A stretch of DNA of 64,000 nt from Microplitis mediator (taxonomy: Eukaryota > Arthropoda > Insecta > Hymenoptera > Braconidae): NCBI RefSeq assembly GCF_029852145.1, contig NC_079969.1:24544459-24608458 (forward strand), written 5' to 3'. This document shows positions 35,266-47,593 of the stretch, in pieces. Within the stretch, counting starts at the first letter, position 1. Each line of letters starts with the position of its first letter. Position numbers and translations under genes: made by a program. The notes beneath the pieces are model-generated. The model was not told the DNA's origin. It saw nothing but the letters and a program-made list of their open reading frames with translations, and did not search any database.

Positions 35266-36355
35266 GTCTCTTTTTGATTGTGCAATAATTTCTCGTGGCT
35301 AATTTCTCAGTAATAATTAGGGGTGTGTGAATCCCGTTCGATTCGAATCGAATCGAATGCTTGGACTCGATTCGATATTCGAGTCGAATATCGAATAATT
35401 CGAATTATTCGAATAATTCGAGCAATTCGAACTACTCAAAGAATTGAAATTTTAAATAGATTATTCTATTGTAGTAATCATACAAAATAAAATAAAATGA
35501 AACTATTATTTAATTAAAATTGATTTTGACATTTAGTAATGATATTTTGAACAATATGAATCATTATAAACTAATAAGCGTTTCTAATTAAAAACTTATT
35601 TCGAAGAAATTTGTTTGTTCAAGTTTTTAAATAAAACAACGTTGCGCTATTTAAAATTTCTACATTATAATATTCAATTAAACATAACGAGTTGAATTTT
35701 GAATCAAAAATAACAACCGAGCAACATTATCAGGTGATAATAAATAAACGTACATTCATTCAAGTTAAGAAACATTGAAGGTCTAAGAACTACATTGTAA
35801 TTGAGATCAGTACTACTTATAAGTGATTACTCTGAGATAGAAATCACTTTATGTGTCGATCGATACGTTTGATTAGATTAATCGACCTTATTTAAAAAAG
35901 TTAGTCAAGTTATTTGGAACTACTAATTCTATAAAATTAATGATTTCTCAACCAAGTATCAATCACCTTAAGAAAACGTCATGTCAATTTTTCTTTTATT
36001 GAACCTAAAATCTTAAAAAAAATGATTAAAAAAAATTTAAGAAGCATGCGATTAGTCAAATATTCAAACTATTCGAAATATTCAAATTGTTCGAACTATT
36101 CGAATCGTTCGAACTATTCGAATAGTTTGAATATTGGGATCGAATCTTAAATCGAATAATTCGATTCGATTCGCTCCGAATAATTCGAAATTTCGAATAT
36201 TCGCACACCCCCTACTAATAATTTCTCGTGCAATATTTTATTGCGGCCATAATTTCTCATGGTAAAAATATCTATATTTTCTCATGCGAAAATTTATTCT
36301 GTTTATAGAAATGTTGGAGGAACGGTAAAAATTTTTGAGGGGCCCAAAGGCAGAT
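35266..36355. mobile_element. AATTTCTC-rich element, host of the hAT-like insertion
   Basis: It starts GGGTGACTGTCTCTTTTTG like GGGCGACCGTCTCTTTTTT at 8611 and carries ATAATTTCTC words on both sides of the inner element. Its right end is tentatively placed near GGGGCCCAAAGGCAGATCGC. Confidence 0.5.
35318..36214. mobile_element. hAT-like MITE with 8-bp target duplication
   Basis: The ends are TAGGGGTGTGTGAAT and, read inward, TAGGGGGTGTGCGAAT, with ATTCGAAT / TCGAATTATTCGA words crowding both subterminal regions. Flanking octamers GTAATAAT (35310-35317) and CTAATAAT (36215-36222) differ at one base, as expected of an old hAT 8-bp duplication. 897 bp with no transposase frame. Confidence 0.85.
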
Positions 36356-36645
36356 CGCCTATTAGTGGACGAAGCCTCCCCCCAGTTAGAAAATAAAAAA
36401 TGTATATTGTACATTATACATCCTTCATAGTAATTGCTTTAATATGAGAACATTATCCCCTCTTAGTGTTTCTACTTCCTTGAGTGTGTGTATAAAAGAC
36501 ATATGATAAAGATCATGATGATGTTGATGATGATGATCATAATGACCATGATGATAATGAAGGAGCGAATTTTACTCCGAACCAGAATTCTAATAGAATT
36601 GAACTCCGGATTTAGTCTGCGTTCACTCCGCAAATTTTTTCCATA

Positions 36646-36961
36646 TTTTATGGATTCGCGTAAATTGTGATTGTGAAGCTGTTAGATATATTTGTTAGTT
36701 GATGTTACAAAGCAAACAAATATTATCTTTACTAAATTGATCTGGGTCGACGTATAAATTTTGTTTGCTTACTTACTTCGAAACGTGTAGTGACTTTTTT
36801 TAGGAACACTTGAGAAAATGCCTCTGAGTATAGAACACGTCTGACCTTTAAGTTTTTGTAAACGATCCCTTTTCACTTGAGACCACATAAATGAGCGGAT
36901 GCGCCCGCGCGTTGCTTGTCCAGTGTATGCTGGAGAAAGGGAGAATCCAGTTGTATGTATA
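36646..36961. other. Short unique-looking stretch
   Basis: Nothing recognised between the interrupted MITE and the next palindrome. Confidence 0.4.
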
Positions 36962-38272
36962 CTAGGGTGCTCCGTTTGAAACGAAGATTTTTTTTTTTTC
37001 GTTCCCCATCAAAAATCTTGTTCTACATGTAAAAATAAAAATTCAGTGAAATTTTGAGCTCTTAATAACAATTTTAAGAACTGGAACAACGTCGTTGAAG
37101 TTTTCCCATGCTAAAAGCATGTAAATTTTGATTCTTTTCTTTTTATTGAATAAAACTCAGCCCCATATTGACGTATCTTATCGGTTCAAAGTTTTCTTGG
37201 AAGAGAATTGTATGCTCTTTGAAAAAGCCTGTATGAGCTTAGCATTACCTTCAACTACAGCCCTCGTGGAAGCCTTGAAAGTCTCATTTCCTACGAAATT
37301 AGTGGTTTTTTGTTGTTAACTTGTAAACGGTTGACTTTTGGGAAAAAAAGTACATGACATTTTTTGTAGGAAATTTAGTCTTCTACAAAAAAGTTCTCAT
37401 AAGTCAAATCTCTAAAATCAATATTTAAAAAGATATATGAACTTTAACTCAGTAAAATTCGAAATTTTAGCTAAATGTCAAGATTAACGGTTTTATAATT
37501 CAAAATCATTATATAAAACATATTTTTTTGAACATAATCCATCTGTTAGGTCCCAAGGACATCGAAAATTCGAACGAGATTCTTCAAACCTGTGTTTTAA
37601 TCATTCAATTTTTGAAAAGAATTGCAAATGAGGTTGGTACTTAATAACAATTTCGATGAATAATTACGGGCATTTTATAATTTATATAAATATATATTAA
37701 TTGATACTTACCATAAGTTAATAACTGAATATATTGTATAGTATTGAACATTGACATTTAGCTAAAATTTCGAATTTTACTGAGTTAAAGTTCATATATC
37801 TTTTTAAATATTGATTTTAGAGATTTGACTTATGAGAACTTTTTTGTAGAAGACTAAATTTCCTACAAAAAATGTCATGTACTTTTTTTCCCAAAAGTCA
37901 ACCGTTTACAAGTTAACAACAAAAAACCACTAATTTCGTAGGAAATTAGACTTTCAAGGCTTCCACGAGGGCTGTAGTTGAAGGTAATGCTAAGCTCATA
38001 CAGGCTTTTTCAAAGAGCATACAATTCTTTTCCAAGAAAACTTTGAACCGATAAGATACGTCAATATGGGGCTGAGTTTTATTCGATAAAAAGAAAAGAA
38101 TCAAAATTTACATGCTTTTAGCATGTGAAAACTTCAACGACGTTGTTCCAGTTCTTAAAATTGTTATTAAGAGCTCAAAATTTCACTGAATTTTTATTTT
38201 TACATGTAGAACAAGATTTTTGATGGGGAACGAAAAAAAAAAAATCTTCGTTTCAAACGGAGCACCCTAATG
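36962..38272. mobile_element. 1.3-kb palindromic fold-back element
   Basis: TA at 36960-36961 and 38273-38274. Ends CTAGGGTGCTCCGTTTGAAA and, read inward, CATTAGGGTGCTCCGTTTG. Arms of about 520 bp (36962-37480 and 37752-38272) are almost identical inverted copies with very few differences, suggesting recent origin. The central 270 bp are unpaired. The 63-codon frame at 37128-37319 lies in the left arm and has no domain. Confidence 0.9.
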
Positions 38273-38274
38273 TA

Positions 38275-39640
38275 TACAATACAGAAAGCCAAATAACCAA
38301 GCTTCGGAAATTATGAAACAATTGGACCTACAAATATGGCTTTCAATAAACGTCTATATGCTTTTTTCTCTTCTTCAACTTTTTGATTCAAGTTTTTTTT
38401 TTACATTACAAAAAAAAAATTAGAATGACGAGCGGTTTAATAACAAATAGGAATAAATATGTTTGTAACGGACCGAGTATATATATAAATTATATTTATT
38501 TTTTAGTTCGCCCATATTTAATTATAATAATTTTCTATGCACTTCAATACGAAAAAAATAAATAAATAAAATGAGAATGAGCTGACTAATTGAAAATAAA
38601 AATTGTAATTAAAACAACTTTTTGAGGAAGGAAATGTTTAAAAAAATTTTTTTCAAGGAATAGAACCAAAAACTAGGTATGAAAAAAAATGGGTTTTAAT
38701 GGCATTCATAACTTTTTCTACGCACTAAACTATAATTGATACATATTATTTATATACTAGTAAATAATGAAAAATTGATGTCGTTTAAATGAAAAAAATT
38801 TGAAAGTAAAGTAGAGAATTGCAGATTAGATGCAGATAAAAAATACAAGATAAAAAAGTGGACGAAAATGAAATATCGTTGAAACCGGAACGCAAATCTG
38901 GCGCTCGTTTTTTGTATGCAGCCGTACATCGGCGCAGTTTTAATCAACGCTGTGTAAATCCCCTCAGCTTCGGGATGCTTTTATGATATCTATATATACA
39001 TATATATTTTTTTTGTTCTCTTTCATTGACGTTCTTTTTCCGCACTTTCACCCGCCTGTATGTCCGTTATTATTATTTTTTTTCTTCAAATTTCATTAGC
39101 GAATAGCAGACAGATTATTCAGATCAAAATCCCTTTTTAGGATTATCATGGAAGCCGAGAAAAAAGCTTACAATAGCGAAAAAAGTATAAATAAATGAGA
39201 CAAACTGAATATGTATAATAGTAAATCTGAAACCGAATATATATATAGTTCAAAAATTTATGTCATCATTATTACGATAGAATAATTAAGCTTGTAGTCA
39301 ACAGACAGCGCAATTGAGCAAAAAAATTTGATTTTGAGAAAAAACTTTTAGTATTCGTAAGAATTGTCGACCTAAAATTTTATATTGATTTGAAATCGCA
39401 ACATATTTGAGAAAACGTGACTCGATATATCATTGGCTTATATTTGTTCACATATCAAACTTATATGTGTATAGATTTAAAAAATTTCAAATTTACATAG
39501 CTTTGTATTTTTAAATATCGTGTTTGATGACCTCCACTCTTGTATGCAATAGAAGCGTACAGTTGAAATTATGACGTTTATGTATTTTTTTGTTTTTTAC
39601 TTTTATTATTTTATTTTTTATCATTTATTCCGAAGGTAGA
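38275..39640. other. AT-rich stretch, nothing recognised
   Basis: Low-complexity frames only; no repeat ends. Confidence 0.4.
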
Positions 39641-40330
39641 TGTAAATATGGCGGACGAAGTTTCATCCCTGTTCCCGGGAAAGAGTCCCGCCCACTCCGG
39701 GCCCCGTGGCTTTTCCCTACTACATCACCACCCGGTGTCTCGGGTTTTTGTTATTTTTATTTTTATTTTTTATATCTTTTTATCTCTTTTTATACCTTTT
39801 CCTCTCGTTTCCTCTGGTTCACCGAAAATAAAGAAACAAATGCAGAGCGGCCCGGGCGGCACAATCGCCGAAACATTTTTGACGCTCAGATCCGCGATGC
39901 GAGAGGTAGTAGAAATAAAAAAATAAAAAGGGAAAGCGATGAGAGTCAGACAGCAACCAGCAAAAGGGAAGCAACTATACTACTACACGGGGTAGTTGAG
40001 TACCGTATATAGTATGAATACGTATATAGTATATAAGAGTAAAAGAGAAATACTAAAGGGAGAACGAGAGTTATATATAACAGGAGCAGGGGTTGGCGAT
40101 GGGCTCGAACGAACGCAATTTGCATGATTTTGCATGTTTTAGCGCGCTGCTCTCTGGTTCTCTCGACCGCCTGGTTTCAGCTGTCTGTCTACTACGTTTT
40201 CTACTTGCTTTTCTCGCAGCTCGCGGCAAAACCAACGATAAAGAGAGTACGAGTTGGTTGGAGGTTGGAAGAATCGAATGAGATGGAATGGGTGCATGCC
40301 CGCGTACACCTCACTCACAAACTTCAAGTG
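39640..40330 (+). promoter_or_regulatory. GC-richer island with TATA words and paired octamer sites
   Basis: 39645-39760 and 39840-40310 are much less AT-rich than the surroundings. An ATG at 39648 in good context opens a 92-codon frame (MADEVSSLFPGKSPAHSG...) that soon becomes low-complexity; the overlapping 140-codon frame is similar. TATATAAG lies at 40030-40037. ATTTGCAT (40118-40125) and TTTTGCAT (40128-40135) are POU-type octamers spaced exactly 10 bp. I read this as a candidate promoter or enhancer with possible 5' exon, not a proven gene. Confidence 0.3.
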
Positions 40331-40796
40331 AGAGGAAATTATTTTCCTTTAGTTTTTCTTAATGAAGGTGTTGAGCATTCATGCGGAATATCAATAAGTC
40401 GAGCTGTTCTTATAGTCAATTCCTTTTTGTTCCTTATTTTTTACAGGAATCACGGCAAGAAAATTATCTCCTATAAATTTTAGCCCATTTGTTTTTGTAT
40501 TTGCAGTATATTTATTATAGTTCTTAAAGTATTGCCGTTTTTAAATATTGTATTGGGTCAAAAAAGAACAAATCCGTAGATCGTAAAAATATATATCATA
40601 CAAAATTACATTCAAAATAGTATTTTCCACTTTTTTTAAGTCAATTGATTTCAAGTAAAACGAAGCAATCGAATTTTTTGCTTAACGCACTTACATTAAT
40701 TCGGATTTTTAGACTTTGTTTAAAAAATAATCTTCAGTAATTTGACTAAATATAACTGCGATCAAAACAAAAAAAACTTTTTCAGACTTTTTTTTA
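40331..40796. other. AT-rich stretch, nothing recognised
   Basis: No gene or repeat end seen. Confidence 0.4.
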
Positions 40797-41100
40797 CTCT
40801 CTAAGAACGAATTAGTGAAAATCACGAGACAATCACTATTTCGCAGTGAATATAGTCACTTATTGTCAGTAAAAAGTATATTACTATAGGTGGATTAGCG
40901 AGACTTTACGCTTCGGATATTTCCGTTTTACCCCCACCATCTAAATTTAATACCTAAGACATGCGCGTTGGTGAGGGTAAAAACCGAAAAGATCCGAAAC
41001 GCAAAGTCTTTCTAGTCCAACTATATTTTGAATTAGTGACACATTTTTCACTAGTAAACAGCGAATAGTCACTATTTTCACTGTTTCAAATTCAAGAGAG
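40797..41100. mobile_element. TACTCTCTAAG MITE, split by another MITE
   Basis: TA at 40795-40796 and 41101-41102, ends CTCTCTAAGAACGAATTAG and, read inward, CTCTCTTGAATTTGAAACAG. The inside has AGTGAAAAT / TTTCACT words. It is interrupted by the element at 40887-41023. Confidence 0.8.
40887..41023. mobile_element. 137-bp MITE nested in the TACTCTCTAAG element
   Basis: TA-TAGGTGGATTAGCGAGAC at the left pairs with TATAGTTGGACTAGAAAGAC read inward from the right; the inverted match continues through TTCGGATATTTCCG and TTTACCC. The arms make up nearly the whole element, giving one long hairpin. Confidence 0.8.
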
Positions 41101-41102
41101 TA

Positions 41103-42409
41103 TCAAAATTTTGACATTTCTTCTATATAAGTAATCATCTATACCCGAGTCAAAAAGTGTTGAGGCTAAATTGAGACCTATCGACAAAAACTGCCGAAGG
41201 ACTACATGAGTCCAAAATCCACCGTTGAGACCAAAACCAGGAATTATTTTTCGTCTCGTATATGTAAATCGGTTCTTTAAAATATGGATTTAGATCTGTA
41301 TCTCGTCAATAATCAAAATATTTTCAGTTAGATAAATATAATCCTTAAAAATTGATATTAATAACACGAAAATCAAAATTTATCAAAATAGACAAATTAT
41401 TATTAAACTTTATCGTCAAAAAGGGTCGAAGTATTGAATGACTTAAAATATGAAAAATTAATAATAAATCGCATTGATATTAAACAGGTGATATATAGCA
41501 TGTATTACAATATTTACATATTTTTAAAAGTATGTAAAATCACGTTAGCTGACCAATGGAAATGTGTGAGGTTATATAATCACGACAAATCACTGACAGT
41601 ATCAGTTAAGAATATAGACCAAGGGGTAACGAGGAGGTTGGAGAGGGAACAAAGATAATCGGTGTTCGTGTCGAGGTTCGATATATGATATATGTACATA
41701 GACATACATATCGGACGGTATAACCGGAACGTCGTTGGGTTCGATGCACGTGATTTTCTGGATCTGGTGTGTTTCCGACGGTGGTATTGACACGAGTAGC
41801 ACATACAAAATACCATGTATGTATATATGAAACATATATATTTCAATATATGTGTATTTGATATAGCGACGATGGTGGGGTGCATGGAGAACATATGTGT
41901 GCATGCGTATGCCGTATATCTGTTGGCTGCTAGTTATATACTACACACGAGAACAGAACAGGGCGCGTGGTTGGGTGGCACTGGTGCGATTACCCGTAAT
42001 GACGTTCGCTGTGGTCGTGGCCGATTCCCGCGTGTGTGGAGATCCGAAACGACAATGGCCGCTCATTATCGGCTCGACCATTGGTCTATTGTCATCCGGA
42101 GAGAGAGCCGGAACAAGGCCTTAAAGCTGGTGAGAAATGATACCGTCAGTCTATACCACAGAGCAGCCTGTGGCTTATTATTGCGACTCACAATGCTTTC
42201 TCAGAGTATAGAGTACAGAAATGCATTGCTGAAGATTAAATGCACTGGACATCATTCATTGCAAGCTATGGATTTCGCTATTCTCATGTATATGGCGAAA
42301 TTTAATTTTGAATTATAAAAATTGAAATTTTTATTTTGTGTAATTTTGTTGGTCATTTAAATCAAACTTTTTTTTATACTGAACGGACAGAAGAAAATTT
42401 GAAAAATTA
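41103..42409. other. Mixed stretch: repeat fragment, then GC-richer block
   Basis: 41140-41235 has GAGGCTAAATTGAGACC-like text related to the GCCTCA MITE at 56254. 41640-42240 is less AT-rich, and frames on both strands are open there (up to 167 codons at 41815-42318), without a domain. CTG|GTGAGAAA at about 42128 resembles a splice donor. No exon call is justified. Confidence 0.35.
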
Positions 42410-42411
42410 CA

Positions 42412-42600
42412 GTGCACTGTAGTCATATGTGAATAGTAAAAACGACTTTTTCAGACGCAAACTATAAAAATTTTGGCTTCTACTGTAATTTTTAAAAAAT
42501 ATTGTAATAAATTATATTGTAGGCTGCTATTTTTAAATTTTTGCGTTAGAAAAGATTATGTTTATTATTCACACTTTAATTTTTATTTTTTTCCGTGCAC
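42412..42600. mobile_element. Small inverted-repeat MITE
   Basis: GTGCACTG ... GTGAATAGTAAAAACGAC and TTTTTCAGACGCAAA on the left pair with TTTGCGTTAGAAAAG, TTTATTATTCACAC and CCGTGCAC on the right. Confidence 0.5.
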
Positions 42601-42902
42601 TTTAATTTGACATAATTTTTCTACAGAATATTGTTGTGAGTGAAAAGCTATCAGTTACAAATTTCTGCAACTGACTATGATATTATCTTTCTACATGAAA
42701 GATTTAAACGTAATTTTTTAATTTTAGGATTTAAAAATCTAAGAAAAAATTTTTTTTAACATTTCCGAGTTCTTTAAAATTTTCATCAAACATTTTTCGA
42801 AAACGATTTTCTAATCAAGGCCGTAATTAATACAATATTATGATAGTTTTATTTATAGCTTCAATGAGAAAGAATAACAAATAAAGGAAAAATTGGCCTA
42901 TA

Positions 42903-43264
42903 CATTGTTAAAAATTGGGAGAGAATTCGGAGTGATACGGAATCCGAATTCACTCCGTTACTCGTAGTTCCGAAGTAAAAAAAATCCCTCTGCATATGGA
43001 GTAAATAAGGAGTTTGTTTTTTCAGCTGAGTGATTCCGGAATAATCTGGATTTTATTTCAATCTACATTCACTCCGATTTGGAGTTTTAATATTAAACTA
43101 AACACCTTTTAGGAGTGAATTTCACTCCGAAGCGGATTTTCAGTATTAAATTAAACTCCCCTTCAGAGTAAATTTCACTCCGAGGGGATTAAACAAATAA
43201 ACAGTCATCCGTCCGCATTCACTCTAGATTTACTCCGCGTTAACTCCGCTAATTTTTTACATTG
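42903..43264. mobile_element. ACTCCG-motif MITE, complete copy
   Basis: TA at 42901-42902 and 43265-43266; ends CATTGTTAAAAATTGGGAG and, read inward, CAATGTAAAAAATTAGCGGAG. The 362 bp hold over a dozen ACTCCG / CGGAGT words in both orientations, the family's signature. Best reference for the copies at 19483 and 35115. Confidence 0.85.
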
Positions 43265-43266
43265 TA

Positions 43267-46169
43267 TATGTAATTCACTTCCCACAAGCAACCACGTATT
43301 TTATTAGTCCGAATATTAACCCGACGAAATTCAACGAACCATATATACATATATACAGAGAGAGCTAAGGGCAGGAGATATATTTGTTCAACTGTTTATT
43401 GCAATCTGTGACAGGTCAGTCTTCTTGGTTGGGCCTTAAGTCCCCTTGAACTGTGGGGGGTTAGTCTGGTACTGTAATGGACGTGCGGTTGACGTCATAG
43501 CCAAGCTATCCAGCAGCTTGGTGTTGCTTGAGGTAAAATTAGGCGCTTATTACAATAGTAAATATTCGAAAAACATCAAAAATATAATTTATCTTATCTA
43601 TATATTGACTTTTTCAGTAGGAAACCAGGTACTCCAAATTTTTTCATTTTCTGTTGAAAATTGCCGTTGCTGTACACATTTTTGATTAAATGACTTTTAT
43701 ACTAATTTTTAGCTCTCCCGTATAATTTACAAAATGGAGTTTGGCGGTTTTCTGTACCGAGAACGACGATATATTTGACTAACAAAATTGTTATTATTTC
43801 TCTTTAAAAAAAAAAAAAAGGAATGTATATACATATTTATTTTTGAGATTTCTTAAATAATAACATCTGTTACAGATTACGTTTGTGTATCCAAGAAATA
43901 TGGAAAGATTAACTTCACAGTTACAATTATAATTACAAAAATTGATTGTGAGAAAGATAAAAGTAGAAAAGACACATAATCAGCTTTGTTCCAATATTCA
44001 GTACTTTTCATCATTGAAAGTGCTTAGTTTGTACACTTAACAGTGAGTATTAATAATAATCATAAAATGGTTATTTGTTTTCAGAATAAAGTGCTCCAGT
44101 TCATGAATAGTAGAAAGGAGAAATAGTTCGAAATCCCAGTAAGTATAGGATTAGTGGTTTTTAAAATCAGTAACAACTATAGACTGTGAGAACGATTTGG
44201 GTCAAAAAGGTTTTCTCACTTTCTTTCCTTTACTTATATTACCCCTACTTTGGTATTCTATTGAATAGAATAGACTCCGAGTGTTTGTTTAGCAGGTTCG
44301 TGTCTTTCAAATTTCACAAGGTGATTGGTCATCATCCCCAAGCTACAATTATAGTACGAAAAGCAGACGAAGTGTACTTCTACTGTCAGCAGGAAAGCCG
44401 ATTACACCATTCTGAGTAGATTTATTTTCTTTTTTCTAAAGGCGATCAAGCTGTACGGGTATTAGAGACTTATTTAAACCTGACTGCCAATGTCTGCAGG
44501 TACTTTTACTACTGCGTGACCTTTCGATGTTTCGACAAGACGCATTACAAGTATTTCGGGCAGTCTTAAATACATTATTGTCAAATCCATTCGACTAGTC
44601 GCCAGTGTATAGCCGTCATCAAGACATTCGTGTTTCCAAGACAGGTGTCTTCTCTCAGGAGAGGATGCATCAGAATCTCAGCCTCAAGTCGGAAACCGTC
44701 ACAAGTTCAACATTTACGTCCACATATTTATTTTATTCTTATACACATCCTTGTATCTCTTTTGTCAAGCGCATAATAAGTTGACAGAAAACTTGGATGA
44801 TAAATTTTCTCATGTCTTCGTTTTTAGTTTTTACAAATAAAAATATTATTTTTATTTTTGAACTATTTAAAATATATATCATTCGTTTATATATTGATAT
44901 TTGTTTATTTATGAGAAATTAAAAAAAGATGAGATAAATAACTGATTTAGGGGCGCGAGAATTCATCCCCATACACCATGGAACTGACAATGAGTATCCC
45001 AGAATCGACTCTCCATCAAAAAGCTGAAGCTATAGCTGTGTGATGTGGATGATAGAGTCCATCGACCAGCACAAAACGAATGACTTGCACATTGTCGTTT
45101 GTAGCAGCGATATAGTATAGCGGTGAACATAGAAGAGTCTAAAATGAGAGGGTCCGCCTGCCGCGTTTATTTATCCTGCCTGTACACTTCACCAAAGGAA
45201 CGAATCTCTATCTCTTCCAATACAACACTACGATCCAGGTCTAAGGCGTTTTTGTTCTTTCTCTTCCATCCACTACTTGTCTGTCTACTGGCTTTTTTCC
45301 TCCGCCTCCGACATTTTTCTCTACATCGTATCTCTATGCTCCTCTTTTTTTTATAGCCTTTCTCTCGCCGGCTTTGATCGCTATCACGGTGAAGCAGTGG
45401 ATTTGTGTAAGTAAAAAGAAAAAAAATATCCGCGTAGACTTTATGTATTCTTTGATGCTATACAAGCCTCTTGGAACAACTAAGGCGTGTTGTGCACCCG
45501 TGACATACCTCACACCTGCGGCCTGTAATCACTAGCGCCGCGATGAGTTAAAAAAAACGTTATGACTATGAGTTGCAATGTTTGATCGATGCTTTATATT
45601 ATTCTCACATTATATCACCATCATTCGTATACCTATGACTGGCTAATTCAAACAGGAAAAATATTTTTTAAATATATATATATATATATATATGTATGTA
45701 TATTTATAAAAATAATCTTCGAATGTTATTTCAAGTTTTTAATATTAATTAATATTTATCTACATGAATAAATCGTTTTTAGTTCTATAATTATTATATT
45801 GAAACTAGAAGAGGGTCAGATAAAATAGGGGCATTAGAAATTATTAAGCCTAGACCAATTAAAAGAAAAACGAATGAAAAGCAGTTCAATTCTGGCCAGC
45901 TTCAAAATTTTCCACTCAAAAAGCTCAATGTGATACAATAATATGTATGTTTTTGAGCTCTCTATCAGATTTTGAAATCAATTGGTCAGGTAGTTTTAAT
46001 GACATTAAGAAAATAATTTTATTTTTGGAATGATTAAGAATTTACTTGGCCAATTGATTTCAAATTTTAATAAAGTTTAGAATTTTATGGGCATTTTTTA
46101 AGGGCGCGCGCAAGTTAGATTTGATTTAATTAACACACTAAAGAAATATATGACATTGGCACATACACA
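43267..46169. other. Unique-looking stretch, no supported gene
   Basis: 43430-43540 is less AT-rich and contains a perfect cAMP-response palindrome, TGACGTCA, at about 43488-43495. Donor-like words follow at 43531 (GAG|GTAAAA) and at about 45406 (TGT|GTAAGTAA). Frames at 43446, 44186 and 45123 show no domain. An (AT)n tract lies at 45672-45702. No gene can be supported. Confidence 0.35.
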
Positions 46170-46375
46170 GAAAAGAAAGTTATCTTATTGAGTCAAAAAA
46201 ATATTTTGGAAGATAAACGTTTTCGGAAACCAAGTCAAGATTTTTGTGAACTGTTAAGAAATCATTTATTAAATAGTCAGAAATATTTATTAAATACAAA
46301 AAAATTATGTTTATAAGAAATGATTTCTTGAATACTAAGAAATCTTTTTAAATGCTAAGAAATCCTTCTATCAGT
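46170..46375. mobile_element. CACAGAAAAAA MITE family, diverged copy
   Basis: Begins TA-CACAGAAAAGAAAG and carries repeated CTAAGAAATC and TTAAGAAATCA words; the right end is unclear. Confidence 0.4.
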
Positions 46376-46545
46376 GTAGTGATGAAGAAATTTTTAACTT
46401 CCCGCTAAGAAAATCGACGATTTTCGAAAAATTGGCAAGTTATTGTTTTCACCCCGATTTTCGAAAGTCGAGTTTTCATCAGATGTCGACGTTTTGAGGT
46501 GCTAGGAAGCTATTCTGACTATTTTCAGAATGATGTCCGAGTGTA

Positions 46546-46592
46546 TGTATGTATGTGTGTGTATGTATGTGTGTGTGTGTGTGTGTGTGTGT
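46546..46592. repeat. (TG)n / TATG microsatellite
   Basis: Alternating TG with TATG interruptions, inside the larger repeat; the short copy has only a brief TGTGTTTGTG at the same place. Confidence 0.9.
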
Positions 46593-47593
46593 AAACTCTT
46601 TGTAACTTTTTAACTAATGAATCGATTTGGATGGTTGAGGTGGCAATCGAAAGAGCTTGTTGGTCCTCAACTTTTCTGAAAATTTCAGATCATTTGATCG
46701 AGCAGACTCGAAAATATTAGCGAATTACGAAAAAAAAAAAAATTTCTTTTTTTAGTTTTTTAGCGATTTCTTAGAAAAGACTTGAACGATCGACTTCAAA
46801 ATCAAATCAGCTCTAGAACTTTATAAGCCGCGTCGAATGCCACCTCAATCATCTCAATCGGTTAATTTGTTCGACAGATATCGTTAGCGAAAGAAATGAT
46901 AAAAAACGGTTTTTTTCGATTATCTTTGAAGTGACTCATCCGATCAATTTTAAAATTTAATCAGCTCTAGAATTCAAGCAAACGCGCCGATTTCCACCTC
47001 AAACGTCAAAATCGGTTGATTAGTTCAAAAGATATCGGCGCTGAAAAGTTAAAAAAATAACATTTCATGTTATTTTTTCCGGATAAATCAAAATATAATG
47101 TGCGAAAAGGTGTCTGAAATAATACCAACTCTTTCTCTTTATAGTCTCTTCCGATCATCAGATAATGTCATATAACTTGTTCCTTAGTTTTAAACATATT
47201 ATCGTCAAAAAATTGAAAAACCCAGACTTTAATAATTTTCTCGAATATCCCATTTATTATTGCTCTGATCTAAGTCAAAACTCACTCAAATCTTGATTTT
47301 GATCACTGATATTGATTTCTGCCTCAACACATTTATTTCAGAGAACATAATCAATAATAAAAATTTAAAAGCCGCTCCTTCATTAATGATTTTCGATTCT
47401 TAACTTTTCAAATTCTAGCATAAAACGTAACTTGTTAGAGCTTGAAAATCTCATAAAAAAATGATTCCATGTAATAGCATTCTCGAGCTCAAAGAGCTCG
47501 AAAATATATTCACAGTGATGTTTTCAAGCTCCTTGCGCTCGAAAACGGCGGGAAGTTTTGGGGCTGGCTCACAGGGTCAACCGACGCCCAGAT

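Larger units (their letters stand above)
35115..36645. mobile_element. ACTCCG-motif MITE interrupted by other elements
   Basis: The left end (TA-CTGTAAAAAATTGGGAG) and the GGAGTGA / ACTCCG run to 35265 match 42903-43264. The motif resumes at about 36558 (GGAGCGAATTTTACTCCG) and ends near 36645 with CTCCGCAAATTTTTT. The material between is foreign. The part 36355-36555 belongs to neither pattern and includes a GATGATGATG tract near 36518-36535, so the right boundary of the insert is uncertain. Confidence 0.55.

Noticed and set aside
39590..40012. 140-codon frame beginning with hydrophobic residues
   Set aside because: The start comes from a T-rich tract and the rest has no recognisable domain; kept only as part of a promoter-like island.
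41730..41750. GGGTTCGATGC resembling a tRNA B box
   Set aside because: No A box, no acceptor stem pairing and no T run at the right distance.
41815..42318. 167-codon plus-strand open frame
   Set aside because: Longest frame outside FoxQ2, but no domain, overlapping open frames on both strands, and start region in simple AT repeats.
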